Shown here: positions 16,184 through 25,985 of the stretch, in pieces
Layout of the letters: each line of letters opens with the position of its first letter
Numbering within the stretch: position 1 is the stretch's first letter
Source: Allosphingosinicella deserti
GTDB lineage: Bacteria; Pseudomonadota; Alphaproteobacteria; Sphingomonadales; Sphingomonadaceae
Direction: 5' to 3'
DNA: 64,000 nt
NCBI RefSeq assembly: GCF_003012735.1
Contig: NZ_PXYI01000013.1
Coordinates: 1 to 64,000, forward strand
Program-made: the position numbers and the translations under genes
The notes under the pieces: generated by a model
What the model saw: only the letters and a program-made list of their open reading frames with translations
Databases searched by the model: none
What the model was told of the DNA's origin: nothing

Positions 16184-18566
16184 GGCCCTTGCCGCCACCG
16201 CAATCATCCTGTCGCTGAGCACCGCCGCCGAGGCTGCCCAGCGCCATCGCCTGCACTTGCCCGCGGGACGGCTCGGGGAGGCGGCCAATGCGCTCGGACG
16301 CCAGGCGGGTATCAGCATCGGGATCCGTGATCCGGCGCTCGCCGCGACTCCGGTGCCGGCGGTGCAGGGCAGGCTCTCGGTCGAGGATGCGCTGAAACGG
16401 ATGCTCGTCCGCGCCGGTGCCCGTGCCGTGCCGCTCGGCCCGCGCACCTGGCTGATCGTCGCGGCGCCGGTGCAGGCGCCGCAACCGCGCACGACGCCGC
16501 AAAGGATCGCAAAGCGGGAACCCACCAAGCCGCGGCCAAGGCCCATGCGGCCCGTCGCCGCTGTCGAGACGGAGGCGGAGGAGATCGTCGTCACCGGCAG
16601 CAAGCGCCGGCTTGCGCTCGCCGATTACCCGGGCGTGGCGACGCTGATCGACGGCGACGATCCGGCGTTCGTCGGCTTGCGCGGATCGGAGGGGCTGGTC
16701 GAGCGGGTCTCTGCGGTCACGTCCACCCATCTCGGCCCCGGACGCAACAAATTGTTCCTGCGCGGCATCGCCGATTCGAGTTTCAACGGCCCCACCCAGG
16801 CGACCGTGGGCCAGTATCTCGGCGAGACGCGGCTCAACTACAATGCGCCCGATCCCGACCTCAAACTCCATGATGTCCAGCGGATCGAGATCCTGCCGGG
16901 GCCGCAGGGCACCCTCTACGGTGCCGGCTCGGTCGGCGGCATCATCCGGGTGCTGCCCAACGCGCCCAACCTTTACGATCTTGAGAACGCGGCCTCGGCC
17001 GGTGTTTCGGCCGTTCAGCATGGCGGCATCGGTGGGGATCTTGCGGGGCTGATCAACGTACCGATCGCGCCGGGACGGGCAGCGCTGCGCCTGTCCGGCT
17101 ACGGCGAGAGCGAAGCCGGCTATATCGACGATCTCGGCCGTGGCCTCGACGACGTCAATCGCACCCGCACCATCGGTGGACGCGCCGCGTTGCGCCTGCG
17201 CTCGGGCAGCGGCTGGACGGTCGATCTCGGCCTCACCGGACAGCGCATCCGCGGCGAGGATGCGCAATTCGCCGAGCGGGACGGGCCGCCGCTCACCCGC
17301 CACAGCGTCGTGCCGCAGGATTTCCGCAACGGCTATGCGCTCGCCGATGTCGTGGTCAGCAAGCAATGGGATGATCTCCACTTCGTGACGGCGACCGGGC
17401 TGGTTCGCCAGACGCTGACCGAACATTATGATTCCACCCGCGGTAACGGCCCGCCGACTCAGTTCGAGCAGCGCACCGAGGTGACGATGCTCTCGGCCGA
17501 CGCGCGTCTGTCGCGTGAGGCGCCGCAGGGGCGGGGCTGGCTGATAGGTGCGAGCATGATCAGCAATCGCTCGGAGCAGAGCCGCGCACTCGGCGCTCCC
17601 GGCGCGCTGAAGCCGATCACCGGAGTCCGCAACGGCATCGAGGAAGCGACGGTTTACGGGGAAGCGAGCGTCGGCCTCACCGACATGCTGACGCTGACCG
17701 GCGGCGCGCGAATTTCTCATTCCCGCCTGTCGGGCGCCGCGCTCGATGCGCCGATCGCCTTTGCGGCATTGCTGAGGACGATCGAGGCCAGCCGAAGCGA
17801 GACATCGTTCCTGCCGTCGATTGCGCTCTCCGGCGAGGCATCGCCGCGGCTGTCCTTCTTCCTGCGCTACCAGGAAGGCTTCCGTCCCGGCGGGCTGTCG
17901 GTCACCGGCATCCTGGTGCAGCGCTTCCGGAACGATCGCGTCGCGACGCTGGAGGGAGGCTTCCGGCTGCTCGGCGGCCCCGAACGCGATGTCGAGGCGG
18001 CGGCGTCCGTCTCCTACACGCGCTGGAGCGACATCCAGGCCGACATCATCGATTTCGACGGTCTGCCGACGACCACGAATATCGGCGATGGACGCATCTA
18101 CACCCTCGACCTGCGGGCGGGATGGCGGCCGGCAAGCGGCCTCAGCTTCGATGTCGCCGCGGTGCTGAACGACAGCCGGGTCACCAATCCCGCGCCCAGC
18201 GTGATCATGACGCCGAGCGCACCTTTGCCCAACGTCGCCAAGGTCAACGCTCGCATCGGCGCCGAATATCATGCACCGCTCGGGCCGGACCTCGCGCTGC
18301 GCCTGACCGCGTCCGCACGCTATATCGGCCGATCGCGGCTCGGCATCGGTCCGATCCTCGGCGAGCCGCAGGGCGACTGGGTCGATACCCGTCTCGGTGC
18401 GCGGCTGGAGCGCGGCCGTCATGCCTGGTCACTGACCGTGTCGAACCTGCTCGACGAGGTGGGCAACCGCTTCGCCTTCGGCTCGCCGTTCACCCTGGCG
18501 GAGACGAGGCAGATCACGCCGATGCAGCCGCGGACCGTGCGGCTCGGCTGGGACGTGACATTCTAA
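16170..18566 (+). CDS. TonB-dependent receptor with N-terminal STN signalling domain
   Basis: 798 residues, GTG start at 16170 overlapping the FecR gene. A signal peptide (about 1-22) is followed by a secretin/TonB N-terminal domain (about 27-95: LPAGRLGEAANALGRQAGISIG ... LSVEDALKRMLVRAG), a linker, a TonB-box-like EEIVVTGSKR near 137, a plug (LFLRGIADSSFNGPTQATVG, IEILPGPQGTLYGAGSVGGIIR) and a 22-strand barrel ending in Phe. With the ECF sigma and FecR genes this is a cell-surface signalling transducer, as in FecA. The ligand, possibly a siderophore or other scarce nutrient, cannot be deduced. Confidence 0.95.
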   Translation: MRAARALAATAIILSLSTAAEAAQRHRLHLPAGRLGEAANALGRQAGISIGIRDPALAATPVPAVQGRLSVEDALKRMLVRAGARAVPLGPRTWLIVAAPVQAPQPRTTPQRIAKREPTKPRPRPMRPVAAVETEAEEIVVTGSKRRLALADYPGVATLIDGDDPAFVGLRGSEGLVERVSAVTSTHLGPGRNKLFLRGIADSSFNGPTQATVGQYLGETRLNYNAPDPDLKLHDVQRIEILPGPQGTLYGAGSVGGIIRVLPNAPNLYDLENAASAGVSAVQHGGIGGDLAGLINVPIAPGRAALRLSGYGESEAGYIDDLGRGLDDVNRTRTIGGRAALRLRSGSGWTVDLGLTGQRIRGEDAQFAERDGPPLTRHSVVPQDFRNGYALADVVVSKQWDDLHFVTATGLVRQTLTEHYDSTRGNGPPTQFEQRTEVTMLSADARLSREAPQGRGWLIGASMISNRSEQSRALGAPGALKPITGVRNGIEEATVYGEASVGLTDMLTLTGGARISHSRLSGAALDAPIAFAALLRTIEASRSETSFLPSIALSGEASPRLSFFLRYQEGFRPGGLSVTGILVQRFRNDRVATLEGGFRLLGGPERDVEAAASVSYTRWSDIQADIIDFDGLPTTTNIGDGRIYTLDLRAGWRPASGLSFDVAAVLNDSRVTNPAPSVIMTPSAPLPNVAKVNARIGAEYHAPLGPDLALRLTASARYIGRSRLGIGPILGEPQGDWVDTRLGARLERGRHAWSLTVSNLLDEVGNRFAFGSPFTLAETRQITPMQPRTVRLGWDVTF

Positions 18567-18671
18567 AAAAATGAAATGACCGGGTGCGGGTTCGTTTCGG
18601 CCGCATCGTCTTGTCCTTCGAATGGGTGCTTCGCCGGTGGGGGCGGCGCCCTTGCCGACAGAAGGACTGAA

Positions 18672-21600
18672 ATGCGTAACCTGCTTGCCTGCACCTGCCT
18701 GACTCCGCTCGCTTTGTTCGCGATCACCGGGACGTCCGCGCAGGCCGAAACGACGATCACGACCAAGGTCACCACCGCACAGAAGACTTCGACCATCAAG
18801 GCCGGTGCCGCCGACGATCTGCGGATCACCAGTGCGGGCTCGGTCGTGCCCACCGTGGCCGGGGCCGCCGTCACGCTCGACAGCAACAACAAGGTGACCA
18901 ACGAAGGGCTGATCCAGACCAATGACGTGAACGACGTCACCGGCATTCTCGCCAATGCGGGAACGACCGGGACCATCACCAACAGCGGCAAGATCGAACT
19001 GCTCGAAAGCTACGCTCCAACCGACGGCGACAAGGACGGCGATCTCGATGGCGCCCTTGCCAGCGGCACCCGCCGCATCGGCATTCGCACCGCGCCGGGC
19101 GGGACCTTTACCGGCAACGTCGTCAACAGCGGCACGATCACCATCGAGGGCAATGACAGCGCCGGCATCGCGCTCGACGGCGCTCTCGCGGGATCGCTGA
19201 CCCAGAGCGGCACGATCACCGTGGTCGGCGACCGCGCCGTCGGCGTCCGCGCCGGCGACGTGTCCGGCGACGTGCGCATCACCGGCAACACCGGGGCAAC
19301 CGGGCTCAACGCGACGGCTGTGTCGCTGGACGGCAATGTCGGCGGCGCCTTCGTGATCCAGGCTTCGGTCGCCTCTACCGGATATCGCGCGACGACCGCG
19401 CCCAGCGACGTCTCGAAGCTCGACGCAGACGATCTTCTTCAGGGCGGCCCCGCAATCCGGGTCGGCGCCGATGTCGCCAAGGGCATCTTCTTCGACGTGC
19501 CGCCGAAGGACAGCAGCACCACCGACAATGACGAGGACAAGGACGGCGTCGAGGATGCCAAGGAAGGCAGCGCCGCTGTCACCTCCTTCGGCAGCGCTCC
19601 GGCCCTGCTGGTCGGCTCCGCGACCCGCACCGTCGCAATCGGCGCGGTGGCTGGCAACGCCAACGGCCACGGCATGGTGCTGAACGGCACCGTCACCGGG
19701 CGCGGCGTCTATGGCGGCGTCGACGCCAACGGCATCGTCATCGGCGGCCTCGGCCAGGCGGTGTCGGTTGCCGGCGGGATGACCGTCACCGGTGCGGTCG
19801 GCGCGGTCTCCAACGCGGCCAACGCCACCGGCATCCGCATCGGCAGCGGCGCCACCGTCAACGAGATCCGCGTTGCCGGCAGCGTTACCGCGCAAGGCGC
19901 ATCGACCGCGACGACGATCTCGCGCGGCATCGTCGTCGATCAGGGCGCGACCGTCACCGCCATCCGCAACAGCGGCACGATCGGTGCTGCCGCGAGCGGT
20001 GCCGGCAGCGCGTCGGCGATCGTCGACAATAGCGGCAAGGTCTCGCTGGTCGAGAATAGCGGTGCGATCACCATCGCCACGCTCGGACTCGACACCGGCC
20101 GGGCGGTCGCCATCGATCTCAGAAGCAATAACGCTGGCGTGATCGTGCGCCAGACGCTGGTTGGACAGGGTGTCGCCGCCCCCTCGATTTCGGGCGACAT
20201 TCTGTTCGGCGCCGGTGACGACCAGCTCGACCTTGCCGACGGCAAGGTACTGGGAACGAGCAGGTTCGGCACCGGCGCCAATCGCCTGACCATGTCCGGC
20301 GACGCGGAATATTCGGGGGGCGCCGTGTTCGGCGCGGGCGCGGATCGAATGACGCTTGGCGGAACCTCGGTGTTCAGCGGCAGCGCCGATTTCGGCGGCG
20401 GTGCGGACGTGCTGGCGTTGTCTGGCACCGCCCGCTTCAGCGGGACTCTGGTAAATGCGGGCAGCCTCGCGGTCGACGTGGCCGGCGGAACCCTGGAGCT
20501 CGCCAGCACCGGCACCGCCGCAATCGGATCGCTCACCGTCGGATCGGCGGGCGTGCTCGGCGTCACGCTCGATCCGGCAGCGGGCAAGAGCAGCCTCTAC
20601 CAGGTCGCCGGAACCGCCAGTTTCGCGCAGGGCTCGAAGCTTCAGGTTCGTCTCAACAGCGTCTCGGGTTCGCTCGGCACCTACACGGTGCTCAAGGCCG
20701 GTACGCTCACCGGCACCGCGGGCCTCACCTCGACGTCGGTCCTGCTTCCCGCCTTCCTCAAGAGCAGCCTTACGGCAAGCGAGCAGGCCGGCGAAATCAA
20801 GGTTGCGATCACCCGCAAGAGCGCGTCCGAGATCGGATTGAACCGGTCGGAAGCAGGGGCTTGGGACGCCGTCTACTCGGTGCTCGACAAGGATGCCAAG
20901 GTCGCCGGCGCCTTCCTCCAGATGACCGAGACGGAGACGCTGCGGGATTCGATCCAGCAGCTTCTTCCGGAGCATGCCGGCGGCGTGTTCGAAACGGTGA
21001 CTCAGGCATCGCGCACCACCGCGCGGATGCTGCGCGATCCGGGTGCCCCCTATGTCGATGCCGGGACCTGGGGTTTCTGGGTGCAGCAGGTGGCCTGGGG
21101 CACGTCAAAGGATCTTGGCGACACGTCGGAATATGACATTACCGGCTGGGGCGCCAACGGCGGTGCCGAGATCGCGCTCGGCGGTGCCGGCCGCATCGGT
21201 GCCTCGCTCTCCTATCTGAGCGGGCGCGATGAAGGGATCAACGACAGCGAAGTCCGCACCGATCAATATGAGCTTGCGGTTCACTGGCGGGGACAATGGG
21301 GCGGCTTCCGCTCCTTCGTCCGCGGATCGGCAGCCGCGATCAAGCTGGACGGCACCCGTCAGTTCAGCGCGACCGTTGGTGGTGAAGAGATCCGCCGCAC
21401 CTCGAGCGGGGAGTGGGACGGGCGGCTCTATTCGGCCGCGGCCGGTATTTCCTACGAGGCCGAATTCGGGCGCCTGAGCCTGCGGCCGCTGCTTGCCATC
21501 GATTATTACCGCCTCACCGAGGACGGCTACACCGAAACCGGCGGCGGCAGCGCGATGGATCTCGTGGTCGACGATCGCAAGAGCGACGAATTTGCGGGCG

Positions 21601-21905
21601 AGGCATCCTTGACCCTCGGCTATGCCTTCAAGGCGCCATCGGGCAAGGATGACGGCTTCTTCCGTGCCGAGATCGAAGGCGGCCGCCGCCAGATCCTTGG
21701 CGGCGACATCGGTGCCACCACCGCGCGCTTCGCCGGCGGCACGCCCTTCACCCTGCTTCCGGAGAAGCGCACCGATGGCTGGACCGGCAAGCTCCGGCTG
21801 ATCGGCGGCAGCGGCGACTTCTCCATCGGCGGCGAAGTCGGTGCCGAGGAGCAGCAGGGCCGTGCCGCGGTGTCCGGCCGCATCGCCCTCCAGATCGGCT
21901 TCTGA
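18672..21905 (+). CDS. autotransporter (type Va) with Asp-rich passenger
   Basis: 1077 residues. The ATG at 18672 follows AAGGA and opens a signal peptide (LLACTCLTPLALFAITGTSAQA). A Gly/Ala/Thr/Val-rich passenger (about 25-790) has many NSGTI and DNSG repeats, as in beta-helical autotransporters, plus two Asp-rich stretches, TDGDKDGDLDG near 116 and DNDEDKDGVED near 285, resembling calcium-binding thrombospondin-3-type repeats. The C-terminal about 275 residues form the autotransporter barrel (TWGFWVQQVAWG ... RIALQIGF, terminal Phe). It follows the TonB receptor by 105 bases. An adhesin or surface-layer role is inferred, not shown. Confidence 0.93.
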   Translation: MRNLLACTCLTPLALFAITGTSAQAETTITTKVTTAQKTSTIKAGAADDLRITSAGSVVPTVAGAAVTLDSNNKVTNEGLIQTNDVNDVTGILANAGTTGTITNSGKIELLESYAPTDGDKDGDLDGALASGTRRIGIRTAPGGTFTGNVVNSGTITIEGNDSAGIALDGALAGSLTQSGTITVVGDRAVGVRAGDVSGDVRITGNTGATGLNATAVSLDGNVGGAFVIQASVASTGYRATTAPSDVSKLDADDLLQGGPAIRVGADVAKGIFFDVPPKDSSTTDNDEDKDGVEDAKEGSAAVTSFGSAPALLVGSATRTVAIGAVAGNANGHGMVLNGTVTGRGVYGGVDANGIVIGGLGQAVSVAGGMTVTGAVGAVSNAANATGIRIGSGATVNEIRVAGSVTAQGASTATTISRGIVVDQGATVTAIRNSGTIGAAASGAGSASAIVDNSGKVSLVENSGAITIATLGLDTGRAVAIDLRSNNAGVIVRQTLVGQGVAAPSISGDILFGAGDDQLDLADGKVLGTSRFGTGANRLTMSGDAEYSGGAVFGAGADRMTLGGTSVFSGSADFGGGADVLALSGTARFSGTLVNAGSLAVDVAGGTLELASTGTAAIGSLTVGSAGVLGVTLDPAAGKSSLYQVAGTASFAQGSKLQVRLNSVSGSLGTYTVLKAGTLTGTAGLTSTSVLLPAFLKSSLTASEQAGEIKVAITRKSASEIGLNRSEAGAWDAVYSVLDKDAKVAGAFLQMTETETLRDSIQQLLPEHAGGVFETVTQASRTTARMLRDPGAPYVDAGTWGFWVQQVAWGTSKDLGDTSEYDITGWGANGGAEIALGGAGRIGASLSYLSGRDEGINDSEVRTDQYELAVHWRGQWGGFRSFVRGSAAAIKLDGTRQFSATVGGEEIRRTSSGEWDGRLYSAAAGISYEAEFGRLSLRPLLAIDYYRLTEDGYTETGGGSAMDLVVDDRKSDEFAGEASLTLGYAFKAPSGKDDGFFRAEIEGGRRQILGGDIGATTARFAGGTPFTLLPEKRTDGWTGKLRLIGGSGDFSIGGEVGAEEQQGRAAVSGRIALQIGF

Positions 21906-21912
21906 TCGGGCT

Positions 21913-21994
21913 CGTCCTTCCGCGGGGCCCCTCCGCTGCGGAAGGACGTAGGGTCAGGGTCGGCGGCCCCACGCCGTCGACCCTGGCCCGTTTT
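21913..21994 (+). terminator. tandem hairpins with T-run ending the autotransporter transcript
   Basis: A perfect 11-bp stem, CGTCCTTCCGC (21913-21923) with GCGGAAGGACG (21938-21948), is followed by a second 12-bp stem, GGGTCAGGGTCG (21951-21962) with CGACCCTGGCCC (21978-21989, one mismatch), then GTTTT. The second is a good intrinsic terminator for the sigma-FecR-receptor-autotransporter block. Confidence 0.8.
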
Positions 21995-22071
21995 GCATTG
22001 AAGCGATTCGTCGCCGGACGGCGCCGTCCGACGACTCGAAAAGCGCGGCGATCCCGGCAAGAGGCTGCGTG

Positions 22072-22533
22072 TCAGATCGCCAGCGAGGCCAGCATCATCG
22101 TGCCGACCAGGAATGCGGTACCGCTTGCGATCAGCACGGCGCCCGCTGCTGCGTCCTTCGCATCGCGGATCTGTTCGGCGAATTCGGGATGGAGCCGATC
22201 GATCGCATATTCCAGCGCTGCGTTGATCGCTTCGAGCGCGAGCACCAGACCCGTGCACGGGGCGACCATCGCAGTCCAGATCAGACCCGGCTGAAGCATG
22301 CAGACGCTGCCGATCGCACACACTCCGATGACGGATTGGACCCGAAAGCTTCGCTCCCGCCTCAGCACCACCCGCAACCCCGCCGACGCAAAACCAAGGC
22401 GTTCGCCAAACGGGCGGTTCTTGCAGCAGGCGGAAAATGCGGGATCGATGCTGTCCACGTCCGTCAGATTAGGAGCCGCCTCGGGCTCCGGCAAAAGGAG
22501 ATACGGTCCTTTTGCCGTGCGGACTCCGTGCAC
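22072..22533 (-). CDS. dgkA: diacylglycerol kinase (prokaryotic DgkA)
   Basis: Small trimeric inner-membrane kinase that recycles diacylglycerol to phosphatidic acid. Seen: an amphipathic N-terminal part (RLGFASAGLRVVLRRERSFRVQ), three hydrophobic segments, and the catalytic ALEAINAALEYAIDRLHPEFAEQIRDAKDAAAGAVLI, matching the E-x2-N-x6-D and Ala-Lys-Asp elements of DgkA. The frame starts with GTG at 22533 (153 residues), longer than usual; a GTG at 22458 would give 128 residues, nearer the family length, so the start is uncertain. Divergent from the hisN-like gene. Confidence 0.85.
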   Translation of the reverse strand: MHGVRTAKGPYLLLPEPEAAPNLTDVDSIDPAFSACCKNRPFGERLGFASAGLRVVLRRERSFRVQSVIGVCAIGSVCMLQPGLIWTAMVAPCTGLVLALEAINAALEYAIDRLHPEFAEQIRDAKDAAAGAVLIASGTAFLVGTMMLASLAI

Positions 22534-22571
22534 CCTTGACCGCCGCCTTGCTCCCGCCGCAGGCGAGGCGG

Positions 22572-23372
22572 ATGGCGATCACCGGGAATCACGCGGCTCT
22601 GGCCGCATTTGCGCAGACCTTGGCCGACACCGCGCGGGCCGAGACTCTCCACCGCTTCGAAATGGGCATTGGTGCCGAGGACAAGGGCGGCGCCGACGGC
22701 TTCGATCCGGTGACCGACGCCGATCGCGAGGCTGAACGCGCGATGCGGGCCGCGATCGAAGCCGCATTCCCCGATCATGGCATTGCCGGTGAGGAATTCC
22801 CGGAGCGTCCGGCCAACGGACCCTTCGTGTGGAGCCTGGATCCGGTCGACGGAACCCGGTCCTTCACCTGCGGCCTGCCCAATTGGGTGACCTTGATCGC
22901 TTTGCTGGAAGAGGGGCGGCCGATCCTGGGGCTGATCGACGTGCCCTGCCTCGGCGAACGCTATTGGGGCGGCGCCGGGGAGGGCGGCTTCGTTCGTTTC
23001 GGGCGCGAGGCGCCGCTGCGTGCCAGCGACCGCACCCGGCTTGACGAAGCCCGCCTTTCCACCACCGACCCCTATCTGTTTCCGGGCGCGGAGCGCGATG
23101 CGTTCGAGCGCGTGCGCAGCCGCGTCCGCACCAGCCGCTATGGGCATGACGGCTACGCTTATGCGCGGCTCGCCGCCGGCACGATCGATCTCGTCATCGA
23201 ATCGCAGCTCAAGCCCTACGATTACAACGCCCTCATCCCCGTCGTCCGCGCGTCGGGCGGGATGATCGGCAACTGGACGGGTGGCGACGATTTCTCGCAC
23301 GGCAGGGTGATCGCGGCGGCGACGCCGGCGCTGTTCGATCAGGCCGTGGCCCTGATGCGCGACGCAGTCTGA
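22572..23372 (+). CDS. hisN: inositol monophosphatase family, histidinol-phosphatase type
   Basis: 266 residues, ATG at 22572 after AGGCGG. Metal-binding motifs of the IMPase superfamily: GEEFPE, DPVDGTRSF (Asp-Pro-x-Asp-Gly-Thr) and KPYDYNALIPVV. The opening FEMGIGAEDKGGADGFDPVTDADREAE and HGIAGEEF blocks are typical of the HisN branch (L-histidinol-phosphate to L-histidinol) rather than of SuhB. In support, the his operon at 29.2-36.1 kb carries a HisB that has only the dehydratase domain, so a separate HisN is needed. A plain inositol or fructose-bisphosphatase role is still possible. Confidence 0.85.
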   Translation: MAITGNHAALAAFAQTLADTARAETLHRFEMGIGAEDKGGADGFDPVTDADREAERAMRAAIEAAFPDHGIAGEEFPERPANGPFVWSLDPVDGTRSFTCGLPNWVTLIALLEEGRPILGLIDVPCLGERYWGGAGEGGFVRFGREAPLRASDRTRLDEARLSTTDPYLFPGAERDAFERVRSRVRTSRYGHDGYAYARLAAGTIDLVIESQLKPYDYNALIPVVRASGGMIGNWTGGDDFSHGRVIAAATPALFDQAVALMRDAV

Positions 23373-23376
23373 CGCT

Positions 23377-25302
23377 CTAGGCCGCAGCCGCGGTCGGGCT
23401 TTCCTGCTGCCGCTGCTGCTCCCACCAGCAGCCGAACATCGCGATCGCATAAAGCATGCGTCCATGATTGGCGGTGCCGGCGCTGTGCTCCGCGAACAAC
23501 GTGCCGACTCCTTCGGGATCGAGCAAGCCGCTCGCCCGCGCGCCGCTCTCATGCCACGCCTCGCGCGCGAACTGGCTGAAATCGCCCCTGAACCATTCGG
23601 CGAACGGGAGCTGGAAGCCGAGTTTGCGCAAGCCCAGCGAGCCTGTGGGCAGCCACGGCTCGACCGCCTTGCGGAGCGCGTATTTGCCCGTTCTGCCGCG
23701 CAGCTTCATCGCGTTCGGCATCGTCATCGTCCAGTCGACGAGGCCGTGCGAGAGGAACGGCACGCGCGCTTCCAGCGAATGCGCCATGCTGGTCTGGTCG
23801 AGCCGATTGAGGAGCGATGCCGGCATGTGCACGGTCAGATCGGCAAGCATGAATTGCTGCAGCGGATCGAGCGTCGCAAGCCCCGATCCGGGGAAATGCG
23901 CGTCCGCCAGCGCGGCGACGTCGCCGGCCGTTTCGTGGCGAGCGAGGAAGCCGGGCTCGAACAACCGGGCACGCAGCCACGGCGAGGAGATTTGGGTGCC
24001 TGCGAAGAAGCGCTGAACATTGCCGTCGAGCGTTGCGGCGTGCCGGAAACGCCGCGCATTCTGGCGGAGGTAATTCCACCGGCGCGACGACGTGGCGGGG
24101 AGACGATCGACCATGCCTGCGATCGGGCCGAGCGCCTTGAGGAGCGGCGCCCACCGCGCGGCGTTGAGCGCGGTGCGCTGGCGCTTGTAGCCGGCGAAGA
24201 TCTCATCCGATCCCTCGCCGCACAGCACCACCTTCAGATGTTGCGCGGCGAGCTTCGAGAGATGCCAATGCGGAATCGCCGAAGTGGCGGCGCAGGGCTC
24301 GTCGAAGGCAGCCTGCACGGCCGGCAGCAGGGTTCCCGCAGCGTCCGGCTCCAGCGGCAGCAGGATATGCTCGCAGCCGAGATGACGCGCAATCCGGGTC
24401 GCCGCCGCGGTCTCGTCGATGCTGGTGTTCGGGAATCCGACGGTGAAAGCCTTGATCGGCGCACCGGACAACTCGGCCATGATTGCCGTGACCGCCGCCG
24501 AATCCACCCCGCCCGACAGGAAGGAGCCGACCGGCACGTCCGCGAGCATGTGCCGCTTCACGCTCGCGCGCAGCCGGCTGCGCGTCTCCTCGATCCACTC
24601 CTGCTCCGTCACGTCGGTGCGGATCCGGAATTCGGGCTTCCAGAAGGCATGGATCTGCGCATCGCGATCGGGGCCGATCCGCAGGCAATGGCCGGGCGGG
24701 AGACTGCGCACCTGCCGGAAGATCGTGCGCGGCCGCTGCACGTGGCCGTAGCCGAAGAAATCGTGAACGGCGCGTTCGTCGACATCGAAAACGTGGCCGG
24801 GAAGCGGCCGGAGCGCGCGGATTTCCGACGCGAAGGCAATGCCGCCTTGTTGCTCGGTCACGAACAGCGGCTTGATGCCGAGCGGATCGCGGGCGAGCGT
24901 CAGGTTGCGGGTCAGGCGATCCCAGATCGCCACCGCGTACATGCCGTCGAGCCGCGGCCATGCGTCGTCCTGCCAGTGCACGAATGCTGCAAGCAGGGTC
25001 TCGGTATCGCTGTTGGTGACGAAGCGCATACCGGCCTCTTCCAGCTCGGCACGAAGCTCGAGATGATTGTAGATCTCGCCGTTGAAGACGACCGCATAGC
25101 GGCGATCCGGGCTTGCGATCGGCTGGTGGCCTCCGGCGATGTCGATGATGCTGAGCCGGCGCATGCCGAACCCGAAATCGCCGTCGACGAGCGTGCCGAA
25201 ATCGTTCGGTCCACGGTGGACGATCGTGTCGCACTGGCGCGCCACGATCTCCGGCGCGACCGGGCGGCCGCCGCGACGATACCATCCTGCGATACCGCAC
25301 AT
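23377..25302 (-). CDS. asnB: asparagine synthase (glutamine-hydrolysing)
   Basis: 641 residues. The N-terminal class II glutamine amidotransferase has the catalytic Cys2 (MCGIAGW), RGPNDFG, and NGEIYNH motifs (about 2-210). The C-terminal synthetase (about 240-600) has the PP-loop SFLSGGVDSAAV, VLCGEGSDEIFAGY and the LEARVPFLSH segment. It amidates aspartate, or, since the long AsnB type is often recruited to exopolysaccharide clusters, another carboxylate. No sugar biosynthesis genes adjoin it, so ordinary asparagine synthesis is the simplest reading. It converges on the hisN-like gene with a 4-base gap. Confidence 0.95.
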   Translation of the reverse strand: MCGIAGWYRRGGRPVAPEIVARQCDTIVHRGPNDFGTLVDGDFGFGMRRLSIIDIAGGHQPIASPDRRYAVVFNGEIYNHLELRAELEEAGMRFVTNSDTETLLAAFVHWQDDAWPRLDGMYAVAIWDRLTRNLTLARDPLGIKPLFVTEQQGGIAFASEIRALRPLPGHVFDVDERAVHDFFGYGHVQRPRTIFRQVRSLPPGHCLRIGPDRDAQIHAFWKPEFRIRTDVTEQEWIEETRSRLRASVKRHMLADVPVGSFLSGGVDSAAVTAIMAELSGAPIKAFTVGFPNTSIDETAAATRIARHLGCEHILLPLEPDAAGTLLPAVQAAFDEPCAATSAIPHWHLSKLAAQHLKVVLCGEGSDEIFAGYKRQRTALNAARWAPLLKALGPIAGMVDRLPATSSRRWNYLRQNARRFRHAATLDGNVQRFFAGTQISSPWLRARLFEPGFLARHETAGDVAALADAHFPGSGLATLDPLQQFMLADLTVHMPASLLNRLDQTSMAHSLEARVPFLSHGLVDWTMTMPNAMKLRGRTGKYALRKAVEPWLPTGSLGLRKLGFQLPFAEWFRGDFSQFAREAWHESGARASGLLDPEGVGTLFAEHSAGTANHGRMLYAIAMFGCWWEQQRQQESPTAAAA

Positions 25303-25407
25303 GCTGCTGTGATCCTTTGGAGAGATGAGGGCGCGCCAGGCTCGGGAAGGCGCCGGCGGTACGGGCCGGCGCCTTCAGCCGCGAAAATCGAATGGTCCGG
25401 CCTTGTT

Positions 25408-25695
25408 TCAGTCGTCGCGGCTGCGGCGCGTGATCCGCAGCGTGTCGGGCGCCAGCTTCACGTCCCAGGTTTCACCATTGGCGAGGCGGGCATCGTCAAT
25501 CTCCCAGCGGCGTCCGTCGTCCAGCTCGATATCGTCCCAGGCGACGAAGCCGTTGGCCTGCAGCACGCGCGCGATCGCCGCGCGTTCGGCCTCGGTCGGC
25601 TGCCGGTCAGGGCTGCTGGAGGCGGCGAATGCGGTGGCCGCGGCGACGGGGATCAGGCCGGCTGCGGCGATGAGGGAAAGCGTGCGAGTGCGCAT
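25408..25695 (-). CDS. secreted PepSY-domain protein
   Basis: 95 residues with a signal peptide (LSLIAAAGLIPVAAATAFA) and a single PepSY-type module (EAERAAIARVLQANGFVAWDDIELDDGRRWEIDDARLANGETWDVKLA). PepSY proteins are small periplasmic proteins thought to restrain peptidases or sense the envelope. It is divergent from a PhoP/OmpR-type two-component pair; pairing of this protein type with such regulators is common, so it may be both a target and an input of the system. 290 bases separate the two starts and presumably hold both promoters. Confidence 0.87.
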   Translation of the reverse strand: MRTRTLSLIAAAGLIPVAAATAFAASSSPDRQPTEAERAAIARVLQANGFVAWDDIELDDGRRWEIDDARLANGETWDVKLAPDTLRITRRSRDD

Positions 25696-25985
25696 GGTTC
25701 ATGTCCTGTCGTGAGTCGCGGACGCGTTCGAGGCGGCCGATGGAGCGGAGAGCCGCTGTCCGGGCTTCGGCGCAGCGTTGCGCGTCGCCCAGACCAGGAA
25801 CCGGAAGAGCGCGGCGGAAATCGGGCAATCCCGATCGTCCGATCGACCCGTCTCCGGTGTGTCCGATGCCTGTTCCATGGCGTGGTTCTGCGCCCGGTAC
25901 CTGACGGGCCGATTGCCGAAACATTTGAAGTTCGTCAGGTTTGCCCGGAATCCTTGTTTCCGGCGCGCCGCTCTGGAAGACAGCG

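Noticed and set aside
16122-20975. Long antisense frames over the TonB receptor and autotransporter
   Set aside because: Same composition artefact; no starts with ribosome sites, no motifs, and the sense proteins are complete.
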